A DNA stretch of 64,000 nt from a bacterium (GTDB taxonomy: Bacteria; Bacteroidota; Ignavibacteria; Kapaibacteriales; UBA7675), in contig JAUIKM010000027.1 in assembly GCA_030430495.1 (NCBI GenBank), positions 16,147 to 80,146 of the forward strand. The letters run 5' to 3'. Below are positions 8,524 to 18,829 of this stretch, piece after piece. Position numbers and translations under genes: made by a program. The notes beneath the pieces are model-generated. The model saw only the letters and a program-made list of their open reading frames with translations, was not told the DNA's origin and searched no databases. Every line of letters begins with the position of its first letter. The stretch's first letter is position 1.

Positions 8524-11500
8524 ATGCCTATGCGCCGCTTGATTCCGCTTATGCTGCTGTGTCTGTGCCTGCCGTTTCTTATCCACCAGGCCGCTTCCGC
8601 TTCTCCCCGCCAGTCCGATCAATACTCCACAGCCTCGTTCAACGCCAATGCCGGCCAGATTTACGACGATGCGGGCCATGTGCGTCCCGACGTGTTGTAC
8701 CGCAGCCGCGGCTCCCAGTCGGAGATGTACCTGCGCCGCAGCGGTTTCAGTTATGTTTTTACGAGTTATGAGCGCGATAATCACGACGACCGCTCGCCGA
8801 TTGATCTGACGTATCTGACCGAGGAAAACGACGTGATGGTGACGCGCTACCGCATGGACATGGAGTTCATTGGCGCTGACCCCATGGCGGTGGTGGACGG
8901 CGTCGGCATGTTGGCCGGTATTGAAAACTACTACCGCGGACCGGTGGAAAACGCCGTTCTGGGCGTGCATTCCTATCGCGAAGTGCTCTACCGCAACGTG
9001 TATCCGAACATCGACCTGCGCGTGTATTTTTCCGGGCAGGGGCTTAAATATGATTTTCTTGTTTGGCCCGGCGGCAACCCCGCGGATATCAGGTTCAAAT
9101 ACGAGGGCGCGACGGACATCCGCCTGAAAGAGACGGGCGAGCTGGTCCTGCAGAATCCGCACGGCACACTGGTGGAAGAGCGGCCCTACACCTGGCAGGG
9201 CAGCGGCACTGACGATCTGAGCGCCGAAACGGATGCAAAAAAGCGCAGCGTCGTGCGCTCCGCCTTCCGCCTGGTCGGCAAAGAAGTGTCGTTTGACATC
9301 GGCGATTACGACCGCAAAAAACTGCTGGTGATCGACCCAGGCGTGGTTTGGGGCACTTACTACGGCGGCGTCGGCGCCGACTCCTTTGAGGATGTCTACG
9401 CCCACGATAACGGCAACGTTTTTGTGGCCGGCACAACCTCCTCCTTTGACTTTCCGACGACGCCCGGCATTGACAAACAGTCGAGTCTGGCCGGTTCGAG
9501 CGACGCCATGGTGGTCTTGTTCAACAAAGACCGCGACCGCGTCTGGGCGACCTATTTCGGCGGCGCCAAGCTGGACCGCCTGGCTGGTATCTGGGTGAAC
9601 GAAGTCGGCTCGGCGCACCTGATCGGCAGCACCACGAGCACCGATTTTCCGCTGAAACTCGCCTTCCAGGACGAACTCATCAACGATGAAAGCGCGGCGT
9701 TTGTCTCGCAGTTGAACGCCACGGAGGGCATCATCCGCTGGTCGACCTACTTCGGCGGCGGCAACCGCGACGAAGGCATCGATATCACCGGCAGCAACGG
9801 CCATCTGATTATTTGTGGCACGACCGGGGAGAAAGGAGCTCTTTTCCCGCTCAAAGGCGAATACAAAGGGAGCAAGGGCGACTTTGAGACCGACATGTTT
9901 CTGGCACGCATTCAGAACGGCGGCGCGCCGCTCTGGTCGACCTTTTTCGGCGGCAGCGACGACGACTACGCCACGGGCGTGACGATCGACAGCAAGAACA
10001 ATATCACGCTGGTGGGCTGGACGCGCTCCGACGACATAAAAGACACGGACAACAATTATCAGCCGGACAACGCCGGCGGTATCGACGGGGTCGTGGCCAA
10101 GTTCTCGCCGACGGGCAATCCGCTGTGGATCACGTATCTGGGTACGGCGGGCCGCGATCTGGCGATGGACGTGCAGGCGCTGCCGAACAACGACAATATT
10201 ATGGTGTTCGGCGACACGCATCACACCAGCTTTCCGGTGTTCAACGGTTTCCAGAGCACGCCGAACAACGTGACCGATGACCCGGCCTTTGCGGACATGT
10301 TCCTGTTTGAGTTTACGCCCTCGGGGCGGCGAGCCTGGGCCAGCCTCTACGGCGGCGACAGCACCGACCGCGCCTTCAAACTTGCGGCCTATGACGACGG
10401 CGGCATCCTCCTTTGCGGTCAGACGAACAGCGACATATTCCCGCTCTCAGCCGATGCCTGGCGCACCGACGCGTTGGATACCAATGGAGCGGCGGTCGTC
10501 GCCAAGATCAGCGCCGACCGCGACCTGATATACTCGACCTATCTCTTCGGCAATAAACTCGACTTCGCCTACAGCGTGGCGGCCGTCGGCGCTACGGCGG
10601 AAGACGGCAACATGATTGTGGTCGGCGCTTATCAGACCGATACAATGCCGACATTAAAGGAATTTCAGAACTTCGTCAAGGGCGGTACGGAAGGTTATAT
10701 CTGGGAGTACGGTTGCGCCACGTTTACCGAGATTGAGGCCGACGGACCGCTGGAGTTCTGCGAGGGCGGCAGCGTCATTCTCGATGCGGGCGACGGTTTT
10801 GACGACTATACCTGGAACACGGGCGCAAAGACGCAGAGCATTGAGGTCACCGAGTCCGGCGACTACTTTGTGACGGTCATCGAGGGCGGCGACTGCGAGT
10901 TTACGACGCCGCCCACGGCGGTATCAGTCTTTCCGATTCCCGATCCGGTGATTTCAGCCGACGGGCCGACCGAGCTGTGCAACGGCGAGAGCGTGACGCT
11001 TGACGCCGGAGCAGGCTACGAAAGCTACAAGTGGTCGAACGATGCGGAGACGCAGACGATCACCGTGGACCAGACCGACGAGTACTTTGTCGTTGTGACG
11101 GGCGAGGGCGGCTGCGAGGCTGAGGCGAGCATCCAGGTCAATGTACGTCCCACGCCGCAATTGACGGCCGAGCCGGCCGAGCTGGACTGGGGCGTTCTCG
11201 ACGGCTGCCAGTCAAGCGTAACACTGCCCCTGACTCTGACCAATACCAACGGTTTTCCGGTGCGGTTGACGGCGCTTGAATTCAGCAATGCCGATGAATT
11301 CGGCGCGACGAACTTTACGCCGGGCGTAGAGGTGGAATCCGGCGCAAACACCGTGATCAACATCGTGTTCACGCCGGCGACGCTGAACAATGTCGACGCC
11401 GAACTGCGCATCAAAATCTCGCCCTGCGACACTGAGATTGTCATTCCGCTCAAGGGCGGCAAAGGCGAGCTGTTACTGAGCGCCACGCCCTCAACGATGG

Positions 11501-13425
11501 ATTTCGGCAATGCGCTGCTCTGCGGCGACAGCGCGGAAAAAGATTCGACCATTGTTTTCCGCAATTCCGGCGACGAAGATATCGTGCTGCAGTCGGCGCA
11601 GTTCAATGCGCCCTTCAGCGTGGTGGGCAATCCCTTTCCGCTGACGATTCCGCCGAACGAGAGTGCGGACCTGACAGTGCGTTTTGCCCCGGCGACGGCG
11701 GGCCCGGCCAACACCGAGTTGTCGGTGCGCTACACCAGTGGCAGTTGCGACGACAACGTCCGCTTTGCGCTGAGCGGCGCCGGCCGCGACGCTGAAGTGA
11801 CCTTGCTCAACGGCAATGAACTGCAGTTTCCGCGCGTGGGCGGCTGCGACGATTTCAGCGATGCCGAGCTTTTACTCGAAGTCAGCGCGGGAGCCGAAGG
11901 GCCGATCAGAATTGTGGGTGCGCAGGAGGCCGGCGGCCAGATTGCGACCCGCGATGCGGCGCCCTTTGATCTCGCCGTGGCGGATGTCGTTCGTCTGCCG
12001 CTGCGATTTACGCCGGGCATGGAAGGCGTGATCAGCGGCACGGGGACGATTACCTATGAACTGGACGGCTGCACCAAAACGATTGATTTCAACTTTGAAG
12101 GTGAAAAGCGCGGAATAAGTATTGTCGTGCCGGACCAGCTTGATTTTGGAACCTATTTCAGTTGTCAGGAAGAATCGCGCACCGAACGCGTGCAGATTCA
12201 GCACAGCGGCGAACCGGCCGTCGTGGAACGCATACAGATTGAAGGCGACTTTGCGACCACGCTGCTTGAAGGCGAGGATGTACCCGAATTCTTCGACATC
12301 ATTTTTGCCACGAGCCAGACTGACGCCACGGGCAGCATGACGATTCGTTTCCAGCCCTGTGGCATCGAACGCACCATCCAGCTGACGGGACGCCGCGTCG
12401 ACCTGAGTCTGGGCGGTCCCGCGGCCGAGGACTTCGGCACAGTACAGCCTGCGGCGTCGGACACGCGTACCATTACCTGGACCAACGACGGTACGGGGAC
12501 GGTGGAAGTGACGGCCCTCGACTGTCTGCTGGAACCATTTTCGCTGGTTTCGCCGACGAACTTCCCGATTGAAGTCGCTCCGGGTGAAGACATTCAGATA
12601 GTGATTGCATTCAGTCCGACTGCGGCCGGCGACTTCACCGGCGAGCTCTGTGTGCGCATTCCGGATCCGTGCAACCTGACCTTCCGCACGGCGCTGAGCG
12701 GCACGGGCGACCAAGACGTCGTGCTGCCGGGCTCTGTTGACATTTACATTCCCGACCTGACGGCCAATCCCAGGTGGTCCGCATTCGAGATACCGATTAT
12801 CGTGCGATCGCTGGATGGATTCGGGGACAATCCGACCGTTTCGGCGACGGCCTACGTGAGCATGAATGCAAGCGTCTTTTTCCCGCAGTCGCTGAGCGCC
12901 GGGGCAATTGCCGGCAACACGAAGAATCCGGGCGTGCGCCAACTGGTGTTGCAGACCGGCGAGATCATGCTGGCGGCGGGCGAACCGATGACGGTAATCC
13001 GCGGCGTGCCGCTGTTGGGCGACGCGGTGACAAGCGAGCTGCTGCTTGACAGCGTGGTGTTCAGCGGCCGCGAGGTGGATGCGACGCTGCAGGACGGCAG
13101 CCTGACGCTGGACAGTCTGTGCGAAGCCGGCGGGACGCGCCTGCTGACGTCGGCGACCAGTTTCGGGATTCGCGGCATTCAGCCGAATCCGAGCGACGGC
13201 GCGGCGGACATCAGTTTCCAGCCGCTCGGAGGTGCGCTGAACGTGATAGAACTGTACTCGCCGACCGGTCAGGTGATCTTGCGCCGCGAACTTGACGTAC
13301 CCGCCGGCGACGGCGGACGCGCGCGGCAGCTTCTGCTGCCGGACGATCTTCCCACCGGCGTTTACACGCTGACCGTCCATGCCGAATTCCTGCGCGACAG
13401 CCGTCGCGTAGTCATTGTTCGATGA
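8524..13425 (+). CDS. T9SS-secreted SBBP/Ig-like/ASH giant protein
   Basis: The 1633-residue product starts at ATG 8524 (MPMRRL; ATG 8530 is equally possible), because the signal peptide MRRLIPLMLLCLCLPFLIHQAASA follows at once; the open frame upstream is non-protein-like and no Shine-Dalgarno is evident. Residues ~30-275 match the N-terminal domain usual before SBBP propellers (NANAGQIYDD...RPDVLYRS; DUF7948-like). About 275-725 is a beta-propeller of SBBP repeats (TYFGG...D.A.GI, VAGTTSSFDFPTT). Two Ig-like units follow (LEFCEGGSVILDAGDGF; TELCNGESVTLDAGAGY), then ASH/choice-of-anchor D repeats (~880-1395), a cohesin-like module and a T9SS sorting domain from GIRGIQPNPSDG. Tandem paralogue of the next gene. 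A surface or filament role is inferred. Confidence 0.9.
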   Translation: MPMRRLIPLMLLCLCLPFLIHQAASASPRQSDQYSTASFNANAGQIYDDAGHVRPDVLYRSRGSQSEMYLRRSGFSYVFTSYERDNHDDRSPIDLTYLTEENDVMVTRYRMDMEFIGADPMAVVDGVGMLAGIENYYRGPVENAVLGVHSYREVLYRNVYPNIDLRVYFSGQGLKYDFLVWPGGNPADIRFKYEGATDIRLKETGELVLQNPHGTLVEERPYTWQGSGTDDLSAETDAKKRSVVRSAFRLVGKEVSFDIGDYDRKKLLVIDPGVVWGTYYGGVGADSFEDVYAHDNGNVFVAGTTSSFDFPTTPGIDKQSSLAGSSDAMVVLFNKDRDRVWATYFGGAKLDRLAGIWVNEVGSAHLIGSTTSTDFPLKLAFQDELINDESAAFVSQLNATEGIIRWSTYFGGGNRDEGIDITGSNGHLIICGTTGEKGALFPLKGEYKGSKGDFETDMFLARIQNGGAPLWSTFFGGSDDDYATGVTIDSKNNITLVGWTRSDDIKDTDNNYQPDNAGGIDGVVAKFSPTGNPLWITYLGTAGRDLAMDVQALPNNDNIMVFGDTHHTSFPVFNGFQSTPNNVTDDPAFADMFLFEFTPSGRRAWASLYGGDSTDRAFKLAAYDDGGILLCGQTNSDIFPLSADAWRTDALDTNGAAVVAKISADRDLIYSTYLFGNKLDFAYSVAAVGATAEDGNMIVVGAYQTDTMPTLKEFQNFVKGGTEGYIWEYGCATFTEIEADGPLEFCEGGSVILDAGDGFDDYTWNTGAKTQSIEVTESGDYFVTVIEGGDCEFTTPPTAVSVFPIPDPVISADGPTELCNGESVTLDAGAGYESYKWSNDAETQTITVDQTDEYFVVVTGEGGCEAEASIQVNVRPTPQLTAEPAELDWGVLDGCQSSVTLPLTLTNTNGFPVRLTALEFSNADEFGATNFTPGVEVESGANTVINIVFTPATLNNVDAELRIKISPCDTEIVIPLKGGKGELLLSATPSTMDFGNALLCGDSAEKDSTIVFRNSGDEDIVLQSAQFNAPFSVVGNPFPLTIPPNESADLTVRFAPATAGPANTELSVRYTSGSCDDNVRFALSGAGRDAEVTLLNGNELQFPRVGGCDDFSDAELLLEVSAGAEGPIRIVGAQEAGGQIATRDAAPFDLAVADVVRLPLRFTPGMEGVISGTGTITYELDGCTKTIDFNFEGEKRGISIVVPDQLDFGTYFSCQEESRTERVQIQHSGEPAVVERIQIEGDFATTLLEGEDVPEFFDIIFATSQTDATGSMTIRFQPCGIERTIQLTGRRVDLSLGGPAAEDFGTVQPAASDTRTITWTNDGTGTVEVTALDCLLEPFSLVSPTNFPIEVAPGEDIQIVIAFSPTAAGDFTGELCVRIPDPCNLTFRTALSGTGDQDVVLPGSVDIYIPDLTANPRWSAFEIPIIVRSLDGFGDNPTVSATAYVSMNASVFFPQSLSAGAIAGNTKNPGVRQLVLQTGEIMLAAGEPMTVIRGVPLLGDAVTSELLLDSVVFSGREVDATLQDGSLTLDSLCEAGGTRLLTSATSFGIRGIQPNPSDGAADISFQPLGGALNVIELYSPTGQVILRRELDVPAGDGGRARQLLLPDDLPTGVYTLTVHAEFLRDSRRVVIVR

Positions 13426-13839
13426 TTTGCCGGTTTCAGCGGCATTCGCATGCATGGGGCGATCCTGAGCGCCTGTAATTTGTTGATAACAGATTGGGCG
13501 TCCGGGCTGGAAACGACGTTAAAATTGGGGAGCCAAAGGCTCTGAACGGGCGGTTTTGAACGATTTTTGAGCAGTGAGCCCTTAGAGCTCACAGCTCGTT
13601 TCAGCATGACTCCCAAACCGGCCTGAAATCCTGGTAATTCTGCGTCCGCAGTTCACGCTGCGCCGCAAGGCTGATGCCGTGACTGCGGTCCGGCAAAAGT
13701 TCGTGTGGACATGATATTGGAAATCTGTCGGCGTTGTATCTTGGGCTCCGCCCGGATCGATCGAGTTGTCGAGCCGAAGGTTCGCCCGCGGTCTCCGGGC
13801 GGTAAAAACGCTACCTACTGCTGTCTCTACGGAGTAAAT
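13426..13839. other. intergenic region with hairpins
   Basis: No gene was recognised. A hairpin at 13569-13597 pairs GAGC-A-GTGAGC with GCTCAC-A-GCTC around a 7-nt loop and is followed by only three Ts, so it is a weak terminator candidate for the upstream gene. A small GAGCC-AAA-GGCTC hairpin lies before it. An in-frame extension of the next gene upstream to 13705 is not protein-like and was rejected. Confidence 0.45.
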
Positions 13840-16800
13840 ATGCACGTCAAAAATGCCGCAATCAGAATGCGACTGACCGCGCTGGCCTGTGCTGCCATTT
13901 TGCTGTTTGCCGCACCGAATTCAGATTCGTACGCCGGCCGGCCGACGGGGCTGCGCATGCAGGCCGACGGGCCGTGGTTTGAACCCAACTACGGTCAGGT
14001 GGTTGACTCCGACGGCATGACCAGGCCGGACGTGCTGTACACAAGCAAGGTGGGCGACGTGCGCATCTACGTCCGCAGCAGCGGGATCAGCTACGTGTTT
14101 GTGCGCGGCGTGGAGCCGCCCGTCGATCCCGATGCCGTGCCGGACGAGAATCAGGTCGACACGCTGGCGGTACCGCTGATCGAGAGCTACCGCGTCGACG
14201 TAGAGTTCGACGGGGCACAGCCGCAGCCGCAGCCGCGGACCGATGAGTTCCAACCTTTCCGCCACACGAGCAACTACTATCTGGGGCACTGCCGCTACGG
14301 CGTCAAAAACGTGCCGCATTACGGCGGCGTGCTGCTGCGCGACATCTATGAAAACATCGACCTGCGACTGCACTTTGTCGACGGCCGGTTCAAGTACGAT
14401 TTTGTCGTGCGTCCGGGCGGCGATTGGCGCACTATCGCGATGCGGATTGTCGGCGTGGAGCGTCCGAAGATTACAGAAGACGGCAGTCTCTTTATGGACA
14501 CGCCGCTGGGTTTTTACGTTGAGGAAGCGCCGGTTTCCTGGCTGGAAGCGGCGGATGCCAACATCGACCTGCTGGCCTCGGATGTTCACAATCGCATTGA
14601 AGTAGCGAGCCGCTTTCAACTCGACGACCACCGTTTGACTTTTGACCTCGAACACGCTGACAAACAAAAAAGTCTGGTCATAGATCCGGGAGTGGTCTTT
14701 TCAACCTACCTGGGCGGCAGTCTTTCGGATGCGGTCCAGGATGTCACAACAGACGACGAGCGCAATATTTATGTGGTCGGCAGCACCGAGAGCAACAATT
14801 TGCCGGTGACGGCAGGCGTGATTCAGTCCAACAATGCGGGCACGTTTGATGCTTATGTGGCGCGTTATACCGCTTCGGGCGAGCTGGAGTGGCTGACCTA
14901 TTTCGGCGGCGGCGGACTGGACGAAGGCAAGGCGATCACGATCGACAAATCGAACAATCTCGGTGTGGCGGGCACGACGTCGAGCGCCAATTTCCCCGCT
15001 ACTCCGGGCGCTTATCAGGAGATTCGGCCGGGTCTCCGCGACGGATTTGTCGCCAAACTCTCCGAGCGCGGGCAGTTGCGCTGGGCCACCTACTTCGGCG
15101 GCAGCTTTTCGGACGGCATCAACGGCATCGCTGCGGACAGCTCGAACCACTTTTGTATTGTCGGCGAGACCAATGCGCGCGGGCAGGACTTTCCGCTCGT
15201 CAGCGAAGAATTCAACACCAAGGACAACAGTTTTATCGGCGGCTTTATTGCGCGGCTGAACAATGCCAGCGGCGATCCGCTCTGGTCGACGTACTACACG
15301 GCCAATGAAGTCGACCGCCTGGAAGATGTGGCCGTCGGTCGCAACGGCAATATTGTGGCGACGGGACAGACGCGCGCCCAGGTGGTGACGCGCGGCACAG
15401 GCGTGCTCTTTCCGACCTATCTGAGTTCCAACGACGCGACGATTTCCGTCTGGTCGCCCACGGGGCGGCTGGTGCGCGCCACGCACTTTGGTACGACCGA
15501 CTACGAACTCGGCCTTGCCGTGGCGGTACAACCGGAGAGCGGCAATATTGTTGTGGCGGGAGAGACGGGGAGCACCAATTTTCCGTTGGAAAATCCGCTG
15601 CAGGATTTTGGCGGAAGTGAAAACAACTGGGGATTTGTGTCCTCCCTGGACGCCAATCTGCAACGCATCATTTTCTCCACATATATCAGCAGCAGCAGCA
15701 CCGCCAGCGTCAGCGGCGTCGATGTCAACGCCCTGGACGGCAGCATTGCGCTGACCGGGCCGTGCAATGGCTTCGACATGTTGGTGACCGACGACGCGGA
15801 GCAGGACAATCTTGACGACGGCACGGCCGACCGTTACGACGCCTGGCTCTGGCAGTTGTCCGCCGACGGGCAGGAACTCGTGTTCGGCACATATTACGGA
15901 GCGCCGCAGAGCGATATTGGCAACTCGGTGGTCTTTGACAAGGCCGGCAACATTGTGATGGTCGGCGAGTCCAACAGTACGACCATCGACATGTTCAACG
16001 CCGAGCAAATGACCAGCAATGGCGGCAATGAAGGATTTATTCGCAAATACGGCTGTGAAATCAGCACGGAAATAACACCTGACGGGCCGCTGGAGTTTTG
16101 CGACGGCGGCAGCGTTGAGCTCACCGCGGGCGACGGCTTTGAATCTTATGTCTGGAGCAACGGCAAAACCACGCAGTCGATCCTTGTCAACGGCACGGGC
16201 GATTACTCCGTGACGGTGCGCGACGCCGGCGGCTGCGAGTACACCACGCCGCCGACGGCGGTCTCGGTGTTTCCCGTTCCGGATCCCGTGATCATTCCCG
16301 ACGGTCCCACGGAGCTGTGCAACGGCGAGAGCGTCACGCTGGACGCGGGCGCGGGCTACGAGACATACAAGTGGTCCAACGATGCCGAGACGCAGACAAT
16401 TACGGTGAACACCAGCGCTGAATACTTTGTGAAAGTGACCGGCGTGGGCGGCTGCGAAGCTGAAACGAGCATCGTGGTAAATGTGCGGCCGACGCCGACA
16501 CTGACCCTGGATCCGGTCGAGCTGGACTGGGGCGTCCTGGACGGTTGCCAGTCGAGCGTATCGCTGCCGATCACGCTGACCAACAACAACTCCTTTCCCG
16601 TGCGGCTGTCCGATCTCGAATTCACGAACGATGTGGAATTTGCCGCGTCAAGTGTTCTGCCGAACCGGGCATTAGCTCCGGGCGAAGCCATTCGGCTTGA
16701 CATTGTTTTTACGCCGGCAAGCACCAATCCTGTGAATGCCGAGATGCGCATCAAGATGTCGCCATGTGACACAATCGTCACGATCCCGCTGAAGGGCGGC

Positions 16801-18765
16801 AAGGGTGAACTGCTGGTGTCGGCCAGTCCGTCGAACATCGACTTCGGCGACGTGCTGTTGTGCGGTGAGTCGCAGCGCGACACAACGATCGTTTTCCGCA
16901 ATTCCGGCAACGAAGATGTGGAAATCAGGTCGGCGCTCTTCACGGCGCCGTTCAGCGTTGTGGACAACAACCGCCTGCCGCTGACAATTGCGCCGAACGA
17001 GAGCGATTCTCTGCGTGTGCGTTTTGCTCCGGTGCAGGCCGGCGGCGCGAATATCGAACTGACCGTGCAATACGTGAGCGGCAGTTGCAACGACAATCTG
17101 CGCCTGCCGCTGGCGGGGCTGGGACGCGACGCCGAGGTGACGTTGCGCGATGCGGCGGCACTTGCCTTCCCGCGTATAGGCGGCTGCGATGAGACCTCCG
17201 ATGCGGAACTGCTGTTGGAGTTGCCTGACGAGGCCGTCGGCCCGCTGCGCATTACGGCCATCGACGACGCATCGGGTCAGGTGGGCGGACAGGCCGCGCT
17301 GCCGATTGAACTTCCCGCTGCCGAGCTTGTGCGCCTGCCGTTGCGTCTGACGCCGACGAGCGAGGGCGTCATTGCCGGCAGCGCGACCATCACATATGAA
17401 CTTGACGGCTGCGAAAAAACGCTTGTTTTCGACTACAGCGGTGAAAAACGCGGCATCAGCATTACGATTCCATCTACGGTGGACTTCGGCTTCTACGTGA
17501 GCTGTGAGGTGCAGTCGCTGGTGGAGCGCGTGCGCATCGAGCACAGTGGCGACCCCGTCGTGGTGTCCCGCATCATGATCAACGGCGACTTTGCCACCAG
17601 TCTGATCGAAGGCGAAGAACCGCCCGAATTTTTTGACATCATTTTTGCGACGGACCAGGCCGACGACGTACGCGGCAGCATGATCATTCGCTTTGATCCC
17701 TGCGGCATCGAACGCGAGATTCTGCTTATCGGCCGGCGCATCGACCTGAGTATGAACGGGCCGGCGGATCGGGATTTCGGCGTTGTTGCGGTTGCCGGCA
17801 GCGACACGCAGACTATCACCTGGACCAACGACGGCACGGGGCCGATTCGCATCGAATCAATTGATTGCCTTGTCGCGCCGTTCAGCCTGGTTTCGCCGGC
17901 CGCCGCCGAGTTTCCGATCGAAGTGGGCGAGGGCGAAGAACTGGAGCTGGTTGTAGCATTCAGTCCGACGGCCGCCGGTGCGTTTGAAGGTGAGCTCTGC
18001 CTGCGCAGTCCGCTGCCCTGCGACCTGACGTTCCGGACGACCTTGAGCGGCCGCAGCGATGAAGAAGTCGTGCTGCCGGGCGAAATCGATCTGTTTATTC
18101 CCGATCTGACAGCCAATCCACATTGGGACTCATTTGACATCCCGATAGTGGTCCGTTCCGTATCTGCCCTGGAAGACGGGGCTATCGTCAACGCTCGCGC
18201 TTACGTGCGGATGAACGGCAGTGTATTTTTTCCGCAGTCGCTGGAGCCGGGCGCAATTGTTTCGGCCAATCGCGCGGCGGGCGAGCGCAGCCTGGTGCTG
18301 GATATCGGCCCGGTGCAGCCGGTGGCGGGGCAGGCTCTGGGCGTACTGCGCGGCGTGCCCTTACTGGGCGACGCGGCGACGAGCAGCATTTTCCTGGACA
18401 GCGTTGTGTTTGTGGATCGCGACATGGACGTGACGCTCGCAGACGGCAGCCTGACGCTGGACAGCCTGTGTGAGGCCGGCGGCACGCGTCTGCTGACGAG
18501 CACGACCGCTTTTGGCATCCGTTCGCTGCACCCGAATCCGGCGGGCGATGAAGTGGAGCTGGAGCTGACGGGCATCGACGCGCACGGCGCAGAAATTGAG
18601 GTACTGGATATGAGCGGGCGCAGCCTGCTCAACCGCACTGTTGAAGCCGAAACCGAACAGACGCTGCTGAAACTTTCACTGCGTGAAATACCGGCCGGAT
18701 CGTACTGGATCATAGTGCGTTCGGAGTTTCGCAAGGACATTCGGCAATTGCTGGTGATCGAGTAG
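13840..18765 (+). CDS. T9SS-secreted SBBP/Ig-like/ASH giant protein, second copy
   Basis: The product has 1641 residues. ATG 13840 has GGAG at 13831-13834; ATG 13867 is an alternative that starts right at the signal peptide (MRLTALACAAILLFAAPNSDSYA). Layout equals the preceding gene: N-terminal GQVVDSDGMTRPDVLY domain, SBBP propeller (~285-735), two Ig-like units (LEFCDGGSVELTAGDGF; TELCNGESVTLDAGAGY), ASH repeats from LDWGVLDGCQSS (~896), cohesin-like module, and a T9SS sorting domain from SLHPNPAGDE to LLVIE. The Ig-like and first ASH segments are the most conserved between the copies, the propeller and sorting domain the least. An exported surface protein; the specific role is unknown. Residues 274-280 (ADKQKSL) coincide with a 16-base match to the dispersed repeat core. 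Confidence 0.9.
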   Translation: MHVKNAAIRMRLTALACAAILLFAAPNSDSYAGRPTGLRMQADGPWFEPNYGQVVDSDGMTRPDVLYTSKVGDVRIYVRSSGISYVFVRGVEPPVDPDAVPDENQVDTLAVPLIESYRVDVEFDGAQPQPQPRTDEFQPFRHTSNYYLGHCRYGVKNVPHYGGVLLRDIYENIDLRLHFVDGRFKYDFVVRPGGDWRTIAMRIVGVERPKITEDGSLFMDTPLGFYVEEAPVSWLEAADANIDLLASDVHNRIEVASRFQLDDHRLTFDLEHADKQKSLVIDPGVVFSTYLGGSLSDAVQDVTTDDERNIYVVGSTESNNLPVTAGVIQSNNAGTFDAYVARYTASGELEWLTYFGGGGLDEGKAITIDKSNNLGVAGTTSSANFPATPGAYQEIRPGLRDGFVAKLSERGQLRWATYFGGSFSDGINGIAADSSNHFCIVGETNARGQDFPLVSEEFNTKDNSFIGGFIARLNNASGDPLWSTYYTANEVDRLEDVAVGRNGNIVATGQTRAQVVTRGTGVLFPTYLSSNDATISVWSPTGRLVRATHFGTTDYELGLAVAVQPESGNIVVAGETGSTNFPLENPLQDFGGSENNWGFVSSLDANLQRIIFSTYISSSSTASVSGVDVNALDGSIALTGPCNGFDMLVTDDAEQDNLDDGTADRYDAWLWQLSADGQELVFGTYYGAPQSDIGNSVVFDKAGNIVMVGESNSTTIDMFNAEQMTSNGGNEGFIRKYGCEISTEITPDGPLEFCDGGSVELTAGDGFESYVWSNGKTTQSILVNGTGDYSVTVRDAGGCEYTTPPTAVSVFPVPDPVIIPDGPTELCNGESVTLDAGAGYETYKWSNDAETQTITVNTSAEYFVKVTGVGGCEAETSIVVNVRPTPTLTLDPVELDWGVLDGCQSSVSLPITLTNNNSFPVRLSDLEFTNDVEFAASSVLPNRALAPGEAIRLDIVFTPASTNPVNAEMRIKMSPCDTIVTIPLKGGKGELLVSASPSNIDFGDVLLCGESQRDTTIVFRNSGNEDVEIRSALFTAPFSVVDNNRLPLTIAPNESDSLRVRFAPVQAGGANIELTVQYVSGSCNDNLRLPLAGLGRDAEVTLRDAAALAFPRIGGCDETSDAELLLELPDEAVGPLRITAIDDASGQVGGQAALPIELPAAELVRLPLRLTPTSEGVIAGSATITYELDGCEKTLVFDYSGEKRGISITIPSTVDFGFYVSCEVQSLVERVRIEHSGDPVVVSRIMINGDFATSLIEGEEPPEFFDIIFATDQADDVRGSMIIRFDPCGIEREILLIGRRIDLSMNGPADRDFGVVAVAGSDTQTITWTNDGTGPIRIESIDCLVAPFSLVSPAAAEFPIEVGEGEELELVVAFSPTAAGAFEGELCLRSPLPCDLTFRTTLSGRSDEEVVLPGEIDLFIPDLTANPHWDSFDIPIVVRSVSALEDGAIVNARAYVRMNGSVFFPQSLEPGAIVSANRAAGERSLVLDIGPVQPVAGQALGVLRGVPLLGDAATSSIFLDSVVFVDRDMDVTLADGSLTLDSLCEAGGTRLLTSTTAFGIRSLHPNPAGDEVELELTGIDAHGAEIEVLDMSGRSLLNRTVEAETEQTLLKLSLREIPAGSYWIIVRSEFRKDIRQLLVIE

Positions 18766-18829
18766 TTTTTGTGGCGCGGGGACAGATACGTTGACCGCGC
18801 GGTGCATTATTGTGGGGAATGTACGCCTT

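Noticed and set aside
11872..13455. 527-codon minus-strand frame opposite the SBBP cargo gene
   Set aside because: Antisense shadow with non-protein-like composition; the plus-strand protein ends in a recognised T9SS domain.
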